Source of the DNA: Mycolicibacter hiberniae
GTDB taxonomy: Bacteria > Actinomycetota > Actinomycetes > Mycobacteriales > Mycobacteriaceae
Length of the DNA: 64,000 nucleotides
Assembly: GCF_010729485.1 (NCBI RefSeq)
Contig: NZ_AP022609.1
Span: 3,906,001-3,970,000, forward strand
Direction: 5' to 3'
The position numbers were made by a program, and so were the translations under genes. The notes under the pieces are model-generated. The model saw only the letters and a list, made by a program, of their open reading frames with translations, ran no database searches and was not told the origin of the DNA. Within the stretch, counting starts at the first letter, position 1. Each line of letters opens with the position of its first letter. Shown piece after piece: positions 21,837-31,270 of this stretch.

Positions 21837-22106
21837 CCGGCAATGCCGGCAGCGGCGGTAACGGTGGTGCGGGCGCCGATGGTGGTGACGGCGGCAACGG
21901 CGGCCAAGGTGCGGACCACGCGGTGGGGGCCAAGTACCCGACCGCGAACATCAACGGCGGTGCCGGTGGCATCGGCGGTGACGGTGGTGCCGGTGGCAAC
22001 GGTGGTGCAGCGGGTGCATTGAACAACGGCACCGGTAACGGACAGGGTGACGGGTGGGCGGACGGTCGGTGGTCGGTGGCGACGGGTGGTACGGTGGGGC
22101 GGCGGG
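21627..22106 (+). other. Out-of-frame PGRS bridge between the two ORFs of giant gene 1
   Basis: After 21629 the PGRS-type reading ([19 protein letters not shown]...) continues one frame away from the upstream ORF up to about 22055, then in the remaining frame (GGDGWYGGAAG) to about 22106, then back in the original frame ([12 protein letters not shown]) to 30545. Each change fits loss of one G from a G run (21627-21629, 22056-22058, 22104-22106). The three losses sum to one codon. Confidence 0.8.
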
Positions 22107-25100
22107 ATCGCCACCGACGGTGGTGACGCCGGCAACGGCGGCACCGGTGGCCACGGTGGGCGAGGTGGTTCGGGCAACTACACCGGCGGCCTTGACGGTT
22201 TGGCTGCCGGCGCGGCCGGCCTCGGCGGCAACGGTGGGACCGGTGGGGATGCCGGGATCGGCACCAACGCCACCAATGGTGGTGCCGGTGGCAACGGTGG
22301 TACCGGCGGTGAGGGCGGTACCGGCGGGGTCGGCAAGTGGGGTTACGGCGGCAACGGTGGTGCGGCTACCGATGGCGGCAACGGCGGTAATGCCGGTGCC
22401 GGTGGTGCGGGGAACAACGGTGGCATCGACGGTGTGAACGGCACCGGTGGTGACGGTGGCCAGGGCGGCCGGGGCGGCCAGGGCGCGGCCAACAGCCAAG
22501 TCGATGTCGACGGCAACGGCGGTGCGGGCGGCGCGGGCGGCACCGGCGGAACGGGCGGTGCCGGCGGTGCCGGCATCAACGGTGTCGGTGGCGGCAACGG
22601 CGGACGTGGCGGCCAGGGCGGTCAGGGCGGCAGCGGTGCCAGTGGTAAGAGCGCCGCGGCGGGCAGTGGCCTCGACGGTGGTAACGGCGGCGCCGGCGGC
22701 AACGGTGGTGACGCCGGCTTGGGCGGTGCCGGCACTGATGGCGGCAGCAACGGCGGTCAGGGCCCCGGCGGCTGGGGTGGCAGCGGCGGGGCTGGCGGCA
22801 ACGGCGGCACGGTCGCCGCGGGCAGCGGCAAGGCCGGCGGTAGCGGCGGTGCCGGCGGTGCCGGCGGGAACGCCGGTGCGGGCACCAATGAGCACGCCAC
22901 GATCGACGACTACAACCCGGGTAAGGCCGGAAACGGCGGCGCGGGTGGTAACGGTGCTGCCGGTGGTTCGGGTAAGGCCGGGGTCAACCCCGGAGACAAT
23001 GGCACGTCCGGGGGTGCCGGTGGTAACGCCGGCGCCGGCGGCAGGGGCGGTGACGGTGTCATCGCCGGAAACGGCGGTAACGCCGGTACCGCTGGGGCCG
23101 GCGGCAACGGTGGTGCCGGTGCCAGTGCCACAGCCGGCAGCGGTGGCGACGGTGGCAACGGTGGTAACGCCGGCGCTGGTGGTGCCGGCGGCAACGGTGG
23201 TGACGGTGGTAGTGGCAGCGCCGTCAACGGCAACGGAGGCAACGGCAGCAGCGGTGGCAACGCCGGCACGGCCGGACAGGGTGGGGACGGCGCCGGCGGC
23301 GGCGGCGGCGACATCGCCGGGTCCGGTGGTCGAGGCGGCAACGGCGCCGACGGCGGGGTCGTCGGTGCTGGCGGTAAGGCCGGTGCAGGCAGCGGCAGCG
23401 CTGGGACCAACGGTCTGGACGGCGCCTCGGCGGGAACCTCCAGCAGCGGCGCGGCAGGCGGCAACGGTGGTCACGGACAGGGTTACGCCAGCGACGGCGT
23501 GACCGGCCAAGCCGGTGGCGCCGGCGGCGACGGCGGCAACGCCGGTAAAGGCGGCGTCGCAGGACAGTTGGTGGACGGCGGTGCCGGCGGTAAGGGCGGC
23601 AACGGTGGCGCCGGCTTCGACGCCACAGGTCCGAGCGTCAGCGGCGGCAATGGCGGCGCAGGCGGTAACGGCGGTGCCGGCGGGACCGCAGGGGACGGCG
23701 GTGGCAACACCGGCGGGAACGGTGGCGCAGGTGGCGACGCGGGCAATGGCGGCCATGGCGGCAGCGCCGGCCCCGATGGTGGTGCCAGCGGATCCGGCGG
23801 GGCTGGTGGCCGCGGTGGCGCCGGCGGCGACGTCTTCAGTGGCGGCATCGGTGTCGGCGGTAAGGGCGGTAACGGTGGCATCGGCGGTGATGGCGGTGAC
23901 GGCGGGAGCGCGGCCCAGGCCGGAGCCGGCGGTGCAGGCGGTGACGGTGGCGTCGGTGGCACAAACATCAACCCCGCGGCCAGCGGTAACTACGGCGGGG
24001 CCGGCGGCGCCGGCGGTGACGGCGGTGCCGGCGGTGCCGGACAGGGCATTGTCGCCGGCTCGTACGCCGGCGCCCAAGCCGGCGGGGACGGTGGCAACGG
24101 TGGGACCGGCGGACTCGGTAACAGCGGCGGCGCCCACGGCGGCGGCGGCAACGGTGGATCCGGTGGTGCCGGTGCCAGTGTCCTGCAGGGTGCGGGCGTG
24201 GGCAGTTCCGCGATGGCAGGCACGGGCGGTGCCGGTGGTGCCGGCGCCGCGGGCGGCATAGCCGGACCGGGTCACGGCGGCGGCGGTGGTGGCGGTGGCG
24301 GCGGCGCGGCCGTCTTGGCCACCAACGGGGGTACCGCGAGCGGTACGGCGACCGGGGCCGACGGTGGTGCCGGTGGAGGCGGGTCGGCCACCGCCACCGG
24401 CGGAACCGGCGGCGTGGGCGGTCAGGGACTGATCTCGGCCGACGGCGCTGGCAGCTCCGCCAGCGGAGCCGCCACCGGCGGCAAGGGTGGGGCTGCGGCC
24501 GGCACCGGCACCGGCGGCAATGGTGGCGGCGGCAGGGTCGCGGCGACGGCCGCCGGTGCTTCAGCCAGCGGAACGGCCACCGGTGGTGCCGGCGGTGCCG
24601 GTAGCACCGGGGGCACTGGTGGTGCCGGCGGGAATGGCGACGTTGTCGCCTCGGCGGCCGGTGCCATTGCCAACGGCATCGGTACCGGTGGCGCCGGGGG
24701 GGCGGGCGCCGACGGCGGCGTCGGTGGTGCCGGCGCTCAGGGCGGAGTGTTCGCCCAGCGGGTCGACAGCACCGCGGACGGCACCGCGATAGGTGGTGCC
24801 GGCGGCAGCGCCGACGGCGCGGGCAGCGTCGGCGGCGCCGGTGGCGGCGGCTGGATCCAGACCGGCTACTCGCCCCAGCCGCTACTCGGCGAAGGAAGCA
24901 GCGCCACCGGGTCGGCCTTCGGTGGCGTCGGCGGTGCGGCGACCGGCGGCGGTGCGGGAGGCGTCGGCGGCCAGTCCACCGTGCTGGCCTTCGGGACCGA
25001 ATCCGAGGCTTCGGGTATCACCTACGGTGGCGCCGGAGGTGCGGGCATCGACGGCGGTCAGGGCGGCGCCGGGGCGCTCGGTCAGGTGGTCGCCCAGGGC

Positions 25101-28100
25101 AACTACACCGACGCCAGCGGCGCCGCCAACGGCGGTGCCGGCGGTACCGGCACCGGTGCGGGCAACACCGGTGGTGCCGGCGGCCGCGGCATCGTCAGCG
25201 TGGGGACTTCGACCGGCGGAGGCATCAACAGCTCCGTCGAGGGCACCGGCATCGGCGGCAACGGCGGCAACGGTGCGGGCGGTGTGAACGGCGGCGCCGG
25301 CGGGCAGGGCATCGTCGCGGCCAACGGCCTCGATAACACCATCAAAGACAGCATCGCTGTCGGCGGCAACGGTGCCACCGGTGCCGACGGCGGCTTGGGC
25401 GAGGTCAGAGGCAACGGCACCGGAAGCAGTGTCGACGGGTCCAGCGCCACCGGCGGTGACGGCGGAGCCGGCGGTGCCGGAAGCAAGGCCTCGATCACCG
25501 CCTCCAGCGGGGGGACCATCGTCGACAGCACCGCGGTTGCCGGGGAGGGTTCGGACACCGGAGTCGGCGGTGCGGCCACGATCACCGCGTCCGGCGCCAA
25601 CAGCAAAGTCTTTGAATCGTCGGTGACCGGCGGTGACGCCGGGGCTGGCGACAGCAACGGCGGCGTCGGGGGTAGCGGTGGCACGGCCAGTATCGAGTCG
25701 AGTGGCGGCGCGACAGTCAGCGAGGCCACAGTCATCGGTGGTGACGGTGGCGCCGGCAATGTCGGCGGTACTGGCGGCGCCGGAGGCACCGCGAGCGTGA
25801 CGGCCTTGACCGGCGCTAACGTGCACGACGCCACCGCCCAGGGCGGTGCCGGCGGCACCGGCAGTGATGGCGGCCAGGGCGGCACCGGCGGCTGGGGCCG
25901 GGTCCACGGCAGCGGATCGACGGCCGAGGTCAGCGGCACAGCCACCGGCGGTGACGGCGGCGACGGATCCGATGGTGGCCAGGGCGGCAACGGTGCCACC
26001 GGCTACGTCGGGGCCACCACTTCCGGCGGTATCGGAGCCAGTGCTCACGGAGTCGGCACCGGAGGCAACGGCGGTGACGCCACCGGCACCGCAAGCAAGG
26101 GCGGCAACGGTGCGGGCGGCAGCGTGCAATCCGGGTACGACGGCACCGGAGGCCACGCCTCGGGTGCGGCGACCGGCGGTAACGGTGGCAACGCCAGCAC
26201 CGGAGGTACCGGCGGCAGTGGTGGTCAAGCGGTCGTGATGACCGGCGGGCTGGCCGGCGTCAGCGCCGGTGCACCGCTGGCCGAAGCTAATGGCACCGCC
26301 GTCGGCGGTGATGGCGGCAACGCGAGTAACGGCGGCCAGGGCGGCGCCGGCTACACCGGCCAGGTCGCAGCCCTCAACGCGGGCGCCAAGGCCAGCGGCC
26401 ACGGGCAGGGTGGCGACGGCGGCGCCGGAGACGGCGGCAAGGGCGGCATGGGTGGCCAGGGCTTCATCCAGGCCCTCGGAGTGAACAGCACTGCTGATGG
26501 CACCGCCCTTGGTGGTCGGGCCGGCGACGGCCTCAACGGCGTCAACGGTGCTAACGGTCAAGAAGCCAACATCAGGGCTCGCGAGGAAAACAGCAGCGTT
26601 ACGGGCAGCACCGCGACGGCCGGTGACAGTGTGTTGAACCGAACCGGCGGTACCGCACAGATCGAGGCCCGAAATGGCGCCACCATTACCGGCAGTGACG
26701 CAACCGGCGGCAATGCCAGCGCTGCCGCCACTGGCGGCGGAGCGCAGGTCCAGGCGAACGGTGTGAACAGCACCGTCGAAGCGAGTTCGGCCACGGGCGG
26801 TAACGCTGGTGGCGCCGCGGGTGCAAGCGCCAACCTGAATGCCACCACCGGAGGCCAGATCATCGACGGCCATGCGCTCGGTGGTAACGGCGGCAACAAC
26901 GGCGACAGCAGTGACGGCATCGGCGGAAACGCCGGCGCCGGTGCCGCCGCCACAATCTCGGCGAGCAACGGTGGCACCGCTGGAGGATCGGCGGAGGGCG
27001 GCAACGGCGGCGACGGCGGTGCCGGTAACAACGGCTTGGCCGGCGGCAGTGGCGGTGCCGGTGGAACGGCCACCATCACGGCCAACGGAGGTACGGCCGG
27101 TGGCGCAGCCGTCGGCGGTCGCGGCGGCGACGGAGGCGAGGGCGGCACCGACAGGGCCGGCGGGACCGGCGGTAAGGGCGGTGCTGCGACAGTCACGGCA
27201 TCGGACACCAGCAGCGCCACCGGCACTGCCATCGGTGGTGCCGGCGCGACGGGCGCCTTGCTGGGGACCACAGCCGGAACTGGCGGCGCCGCGACGATTT
27301 CTGCCGATGGTGCGAGCATCGTTCAGGGCGGCACCGCGACCGGTGGAGCCGGCGGTGTCGGCGGCACTGCCAGTACGGGTGCGAACGGCGGTGCCGGCGC
27401 CGCCGGTGGTGCCGCGTCCATTGAGGCGCACAACGGCGGCACCGTGACCAACACCATTGACGGCGATGGTCACGACACCACTTCTGCTACCGGCGGCCAG
27501 GGCGGCGCGGGCGGTGACGGCTTCACAACCAGAGTGGGTGGGGCTGGAGGCCTCGGTGGCAACGCCACCGTCGTCGCCAACGGCGGCACGGCCGGTGGTG
27601 CGGCTACCGGTGGCGCTGGCGGTGCAGGAAGTGACGCCACCGCGTCCGTGGCCGGTAAGGCTGGAGGTGCGGGCGGTTCGGCAACGGTCAGCGGTACCAA
27701 CGGCGGATCGGCGCACGGAACCGGGGCGGGCGCAGTCGGCGGCGACGGCGGCAACGCCGGCGTGGGCACCGGTGGCGCCGGCGGTAAGGGATCGGTGTCG
27801 GCCGACGGGGTTGGCAGCGCGGCCAGTGGTGCCGCGTCTGGTGGCGACGGCGGCAGCGGTGCACTGGGTAACGGCGCTGCCGGACAGGACGGCAGCCTCA
27901 CTGCCACCAACGGTGGCGTGGTCACCAACAGCACCGCCACCGCGGGTGACTCCAACGGCGCCGTCGCTGGTGGCACGGCTTCGATCACGGCTTCGGGTGC
28001 GAACAGCAGCGTGACCAACAGTGATGCCACTGGTGGGAACGCCGGCAGTGGCAGCAACGCCGGTACCGGTGGCAGCGGCACGATAGCGGCCACCAACGGC

Positions 28101-30545
28101 GGTGCCGTGACCGACGCATCTGCTGGCGGTGGCCAAGGCGGCAACAGCCTCAACGGCGGTCAGGGCGGCAAAGCGGGCAACGGCCTCGTGACGGCCGACG
28201 GTGCTGGCAGTACGGCCAGCGGTCCGGCTACCGGTGGTAACGGCGGTGCTGGCGACGGTGTCGGCAGCAAGGGTGGCGCAGGGGGCCTAGGAGCGGTCCA
28301 GGCCCTCGGCGGCGGCAACGCCAAGGGGCTCGGCGCTGGTGGTGCCGGCGGCATCGCCACCGGCGCCGGGACCGGTGGTGCCGGCGCCGAAGGTTCGGTG
28401 ACGGCCTACGGCACCGGAGCCGCCGGCAGTGCCACCGCGGAAGGCAGTGGCACCGGCGGTAAAGGCGGCGACGGCCTCGACGGCGGCATGGGAGGAGCGG
28501 GAGCCGCCGGCTACATCCTGGGCGGCTACGGCAACGAATACGGTGACACGACGGGCAGCTCGGCCACGGGCACAGCCATAGGCGGCGCCGGGGGCACGGC
28601 AACCGGGGCGGGCAGTACCGGCGGCGATGGCGACGTTGCCTACGTTGAGGCAGCCGGCCCCAACAGCACGGCGACTGGCACTGCTATCGGCGGCGCCGGC
28701 GGTGCCGCCTTCGATGGCGGCACGGGCGGCAAGGGCGGCAACGCCTCAGTCGACGGTGGCTTCGGCAACCTCGGGGCCACGACCGGCCACGCTTCGGGAT
28801 CGGCGACCGCCGGCGCCGGCGGCATCGGCCGCGACGGGCACACCGGCGGCGACGGCGGAAACGCGGCCATCATCGGCCAGAACCCGACGAATCCCGGTGA
28901 CAACCCCACGGCCAGCGGTACGGCCGTCGGCGGTAAGGGCGGTGACAGTGGCACCGGAGTGGCCGGCGGCGACGGCGGCAAGGGCGGCAGGGCTTGGGTC
29001 CAGGCCATCGGAACCGCCAATGTGTCCGGCACCTCCACCGGCGGTGACGGCGGTGCCGGCGGCCACAGCGACTTTGTCGGCAAAGCCGGTGGTGTGGGTG
29101 GCGCCGGTGGCAACGCCACCATCACCGCCAACAGCGGCGGGGTCATCACCTCCACCTCCGACACCGATGGCAGCACCGCTACCGGCGGTGACGGTGGACG
29201 TGGCGGCGACGGTTCAGCGACCGGTGCCGGCGGCAGTGGCGGCAGCGGCGGTACGGCGACCATGACGGCAACCAACAACGGCGCCATCACCGATGGCCAG
29301 GTTGTCGGCGGCGACGGCTTGGCTGGCGGGCTCAATGGCGTTAACGGTGCCAATGGTGCCAACAACTCGCTGACCGTCAGTGGCGCCGGCAGCAGCCTGA
29401 CCAACACCACCATCACCAGCGGGCAGAACAGTGCCAACTTCGCCGGCGGCGCGGCGACGGCAACCGTCAGCGACGGGGGCGTGATCACCAACAGCACGGT
29501 CACCGGCGGCGACGCCAGTAACACCGCGGCCGGCGGTGCGGCGAGCCTGATCGCGACCGGGACAGGCAGCAAGATCACCAACAGTTCCGCGATCGGTGGC
29601 CACGCCGGTGAGGGCACCGACGGCGGTGCGGGCGGTGGTGGCGGCGCGGCCACCATTGCCGCCGCGAGCGGCGGCACCATCACTGGGGCGGTAGCCACCG
29701 GCGGCAACGGCGGTGCCGGTGACGGCAGCGGTAGTACCGGCGGGTTGGGGGGCAATGCCCTGGTCACTGCATTCAGCGGTGGCAAGGTGACCGCTGACGG
29801 TGGTGTGGATAGTTCGGCGACCGGTGGTGCTGGTGGTGACGCCGTAAACGGCGGTACCGGTGGTAAAGGCGGCGCCACGTTTATCGAGGCGCAGCGTGAC
29901 GGCACTGCCTACGGCAACACGACCGGTGGAACCGGAGGATCAGCCGACGGGATCGGTGCCGTGGGTGGTAACGCCGGTGGCGCGAACATCTGGGCCGGGC
30001 GTAACTACGTGGCGGCCGATGGCGGCCTGGCTCATGGCACCGTGATCGGTGGCGACGGCGGCTCCGCGAAAGGCCTCAACTCGGTCGGCGGGAACGGAAC
30101 CAGCGGCAGCATCGGGGCCACCGGTGCCGGTGCCGAGGCCAGTGGGTCTGCCACCGGTGGTACCGGCGGCAACGGCGTCGACGGCGGCAAGGGCGGCGGC
30201 ATCAGCTACAACGGGATCTCGCAGATCACCGCGTTGGGCACCAACGCCAAGGCCACCAATGTCGAGGTTGTCGGCGGTACCGGCGGGGACGGGATAGGAG
30301 TCGGCGGGGTCGGCGGCGACGGTGGATACGTCCACATCACCGCGAACAATGCGGCCGGCGACCCCGGTGGCAGCTCGTGGACCAACGGCAGCGTGACGGC
30401 AGGTAGCGGCGGCACCGGTACCGGTGCCGACAACAGTGGGCCCGAGTCGCCCGGCGCTGGGGGATCCGCTGATTTCATCAACGGTGCCAACCAGCACACC
30501 GACGGGCAGATCATCAACCTTCCCACCGGCAGCAACAAGCCGTAG
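22047..30545 (+). CDS. Giant PGRS-repeat protein 1, C-terminal part with adhesin-like repeats
   Basis: 2,832-residue open frame with no signal peptide, promoter or Shine-Dalgarno of its own; it is best read as the continuation of the gene that starts at 15285. To about 24300 it is ordinary PGRS (GGAGGNGG). After that it changes to repeats rich in Thr, Ser, Val and Ala: units such as [27 protein letters not shown] and GSSASGAATGGKGG, alternating short strand-like segments with Gly turns. This looks like a parallel beta-helix or adhesin stalk rather than a polyglycine coil; that is inference. The C-terminus (GSVTAGSGGTGTGADNSG ... NLPTGSNKP) is related to the end of the protein at 31271-39673, so it is a natural terminus. 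Confidence 0.8.
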   Translation: MTGGRTVGGRWRRVVRWGGGIATDGGDAGNGGTGGHGGRGGSGNYTGGLDGLAAGAAGLGGNGGTGGDAGIGTNATNGGAGGNGGTGGEGGTGGVGKWGYGGNGGAATDGGNGGNAGAGGAGNNGGIDGVNGTGGDGGQGGRGGQGAANSQVDVDGNGGAGGAGGTGGTGGAGGAGINGVGGGNGGRGGQGGQGGSGASGKSAAAGSGLDGGNGGAGGNGGDAGLGGAGTDGGSNGGQGPGGWGGSGGAGGNGGTVAAGSGKAGGSGGAGGAGGNAGAGTNEHATIDDYNPGKAGNGGAGGNGAAGGSGKAGVNPGDNGTSGGAGGNAGAGGRGGDGVIAGNGGNAGTAGAGGNGGAGASATAGSGGDGGNGGNAGAGGAGGNGGDGGSGSAVNGNGGNGSSGGNAGTAGQGGDGAGGGGGDIAGSGGRGGNGADGGVVGAGGKAGAGSGSAGTNGLDGASAGTSSSGAAGGNGGHGQGYASDGVTGQAGGAGGDGGNAGKGGVAGQLVDGGAGGKGGNGGAGFDATGPSVSGGNGGAGGNGGAGGTAGDGGGNTGGNGGAGGDAGNGGHGGSAGPDGGASGSGGAGGRGGAGGDVFSGGIGVGGKGGNGGIGGDGGDGGSAAQAGAGGAGGDGGVGGTNINPAASGNYGGAGGAGGDGGAGGAGQGIVAGSYAGAQAGGDGGNGGTGGLGNSGGAHGGGGNGGSGGAGASVLQGAGVGSSAMAGTGGAGGAGAAGGIAGPGHGGGGGGGGGGAAVLATNGGTASGTATGADGGAGGGGSATATGGTGGVGGQGLISADGAGSSASGAATGGKGGAAAGTGTGGNGGGGRVAATAAGASASGTATGGAGGAGSTGGTGGAGGNGDVVASAAGAIANGIGTGGAGGAGADGGVGGAGAQGGVFAQRVDSTADGTAIGGAGGSADGAGSVGGAGGGGWIQTGYSPQPLLGEGSSATGSAFGGVGGAATGGGAGGVGGQSTVLAFGTESEASGITYGGAGGAGIDGGQGGAGALGQVVAQGNYTDASGAANGGAGGTGTGAGNTGGAGGRGIVSVGTSTGGGINSSVEGTGIGGNGGNGAGGVNGGAGGQGIVAANGLDNTIKDSIAVGGNGATGADGGLGEVRGNGTGSSVDGSSATGGDGGAGGAGSKASITASSGGTIVDSTAVAGEGSDTGVGGAATITASGANSKVFESSVTGGDAGAGDSNGGVGGSGGTASIESSGGATVSEATVIGGDGGAGNVGGTGGAGGTASVTALTGANVHDATAQGGAGGTGSDGGQGGTGGWGRVHGSGSTAEVSGTATGGDGGDGSDGGQGGNGATGYVGATTSGGIGASAHGVGTGGNGGDATGTASKGGNGAGGSVQSGYDGTGGHASGAATGGNGGNASTGGTGGSGGQAVVMTGGLAGVSAGAPLAEANGTAVGGDGGNASNGGQGGAGYTGQVAALNAGAKASGHGQGGDGGAGDGGKGGMGGQGFIQALGVNSTADGTALGGRAGDGLNGVNGANGQEANIRAREENSSVTGSTATAGDSVLNRTGGTAQIEARNGATITGSDATGGNASAAATGGGAQVQANGVNSTVEASSATGGNAGGAAGASANLNATTGGQIIDGHALGGNGGNNGDSSDGIGGNAGAGAAATISASNGGTAGGSAEGGNGGDGGAGNNGLAGGSGGAGGTATITANGGTAGGAAVGGRGGDGGEGGTDRAGGTGGKGGAATVTASDTSSATGTAIGGAGATGALLGTTAGTGGAATISADGASIVQGGTATGGAGGVGGTASTGANGGAGAAGGAASIEAHNGGTVTNTIDGDGHDTTSATGGQGGAGGDGFTTRVGGAGGLGGNATVVANGGTAGGAATGGAGGAGSDATASVAGKAGGAGGSATVSGTNGGSAHGTGAGAVGGDGGNAGVGTGGAGGKGSVSADGVGSAASGAASGGDGGSGALGNGAAGQDGSLTATNGGVVTNSTATAGDSNGAVAGGTASITASGANSSVTNSDATGGNAGSGSNAGTGGSGTIAATNGGAVTDASAGGGQGGNSLNGGQGGKAGNGLVTADGAGSTASGPATGGNGGAGDGVGSKGGAGGLGAVQALGGGNAKGLGAGGAGGIATGAGTGGAGAEGSVTAYGTGAAGSATAEGSGTGGKGGDGLDGGMGGAGAAGYILGGYGNEYGDTTGSSATGTAIGGAGGTATGAGSTGGDGDVAYVEAAGPNSTATGTAIGGAGGAAFDGGTGGKGGNASVDGGFGNLGATTGHASGSATAGAGGIGRDGHTGGDGGNAAIIGQNPTNPGDNPTASGTAVGGKGGDSGTGVAGGDGGKGGRAWVQAIGTANVSGTSTGGDGGAGGHSDFVGKAGGVGGAGGNATITANSGGVITSTSDTDGSTATGGDGGRGGDGSATGAGGSGGSGGTATMTATNNGAITDGQVVGGDGLAGGLNGVNGANGANNSLTVSGAGSSLTNTTITSGQNSANFAGGAATATVSDGGVITNSTVTGGDASNTAAGGAASLIATGTGSKITNSSAIGGHAGEGTDGGAGGGGGAATIAAASGGTITGAVATGGNGGAGDGSGSTGGLGGNALVTAFSGGKVTADGGVDSSATGGAGGDAVNGGTGGKGGATFIEAQRDGTAYGNTTGGTGGSADGIGAVGGNAGGANIWAGRNYVAADGGLAHGTVIGGDGGSAKGLNSVGGNGTSGSIGATGAGAEASGSATGGTGGNGVDGGKGGGISYNGISQITALGTNAKATNVEVVGGTGGDGIGVGGVGGDGGYVHITANNAAGDPGGSSWTNGSVTAGSGGTGTGADNSGPESPGAGGSADFINGANQHTDGQIINLPTGSNKP

Positions 30546-30571
30546 CCGCAGGCAACGCTTCGCCTCCGAAA

Positions 30572-30611
30572 CCGGCCGCCGCGACCAGTTGACGCTGGTT
30601 GCGGCGGCCGG
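30572..30611 (+). terminator. Hairpin terminator after giant PGRS gene 1
   Basis: A 17-bp stem with one G-U pair (arms 30572-30588 and 30595-30611, 6-nt loop) begins 26 bp after the stop codon. No T-run follows, which is usual for mycobacterial terminators. Confidence 0.65.
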
Positions 30612-31189
30612 GTTCACCGCGCCGGCGTCTAGACGGCTTAGGGGCTGCCTGGGCGGCCCTGGTCAAGCCCAACGGCAACAAACGGTGCAGGTCGCGCCGA
30701 CGACGTCCACGGCGCCCACGGCAACTTTGTAAAGCTGCTTGACAGCACTTGGACAGCCACCGAACAGCTATCGGCCAGCAACGCCGTCGCCACCGGCGGC
30801 GGGCGTCGCTCGAGCCGCCCATGCCGGCCGCAAGGTTCCACGGGTGGATGGCTGCCCCGTCAATAGCCAAAAGCCGGAAGAATGGCCGGCGCACCAGTAA
30901 TAACGGTGGGAACTGCCATTAACTGATGCCCGCGAAAGGTCTCGGGGCCCCAGCGCCCGGCGGGGTCCGGATTCGCGGGCGCCGGAACGTTCCGGAATTC
31001 GCGAGTCGGCGAACTCAGGAATGGCGCCGCTGCGTCGTCCGGCGTGGTGAATCCAGCAAACTCGCCATTCCTGCTGAGATCCATTGATGATCTATTAATA
31101 AACTCCTGATCGCCACGCATGGCTGAACCGCGACAGACGCGCGGAATCGTCCACTTTGGCGGAACAATTAGGCATCTCGACCAAAAAGG
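30612..31189. other. Intergenic region with no supported gene
   Basis: About 580 bp between the two giant PGRS genes, less GC-rich than its flanks, especially 31060-31270. The ORFs on either strand lack a start context and coding character. Short palindromes (near 30970-31010) are visible, but I see no clear RNA or mobile element. Confidence 0.5.
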
Positions 31190-31217
31190 TTGACTGCTAG
31201 CTGAGTGTCGTTACCCT
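31190..31217 (+). promoter_or_regulatory. Candidate promoter of giant PGRS gene 2
   Basis: TTGACT (31190-31195), a 16-bp spacer and TACCCT (31212-31217). The leader contains AAGGGG (31257-31262), 8 nt before the GTG start at 31271, an arrangement like that of giant gene 1. Confidence 0.5.
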
Positions 31218-31270
31218 CCTAGTCAAAGAAGTCCATGCCAATGCTTATGGAAATTTAAGGGGTTCGTCTC

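Noticed and set aside
24300-24310. Possible gene boundary at the change from PGRS to adhesin-like repeats
   Set aside because: The frame is continuous, with no stop, start signal or promoter; the same change occurs inside the intact paralogue.
30860-31120. 86-residue minus-strand ORF in the spacer between the giant PGRS genes
   Set aside because: No start context or family resemblance; it lies just upstream of the promoter of the next gene and looks fortuitous.
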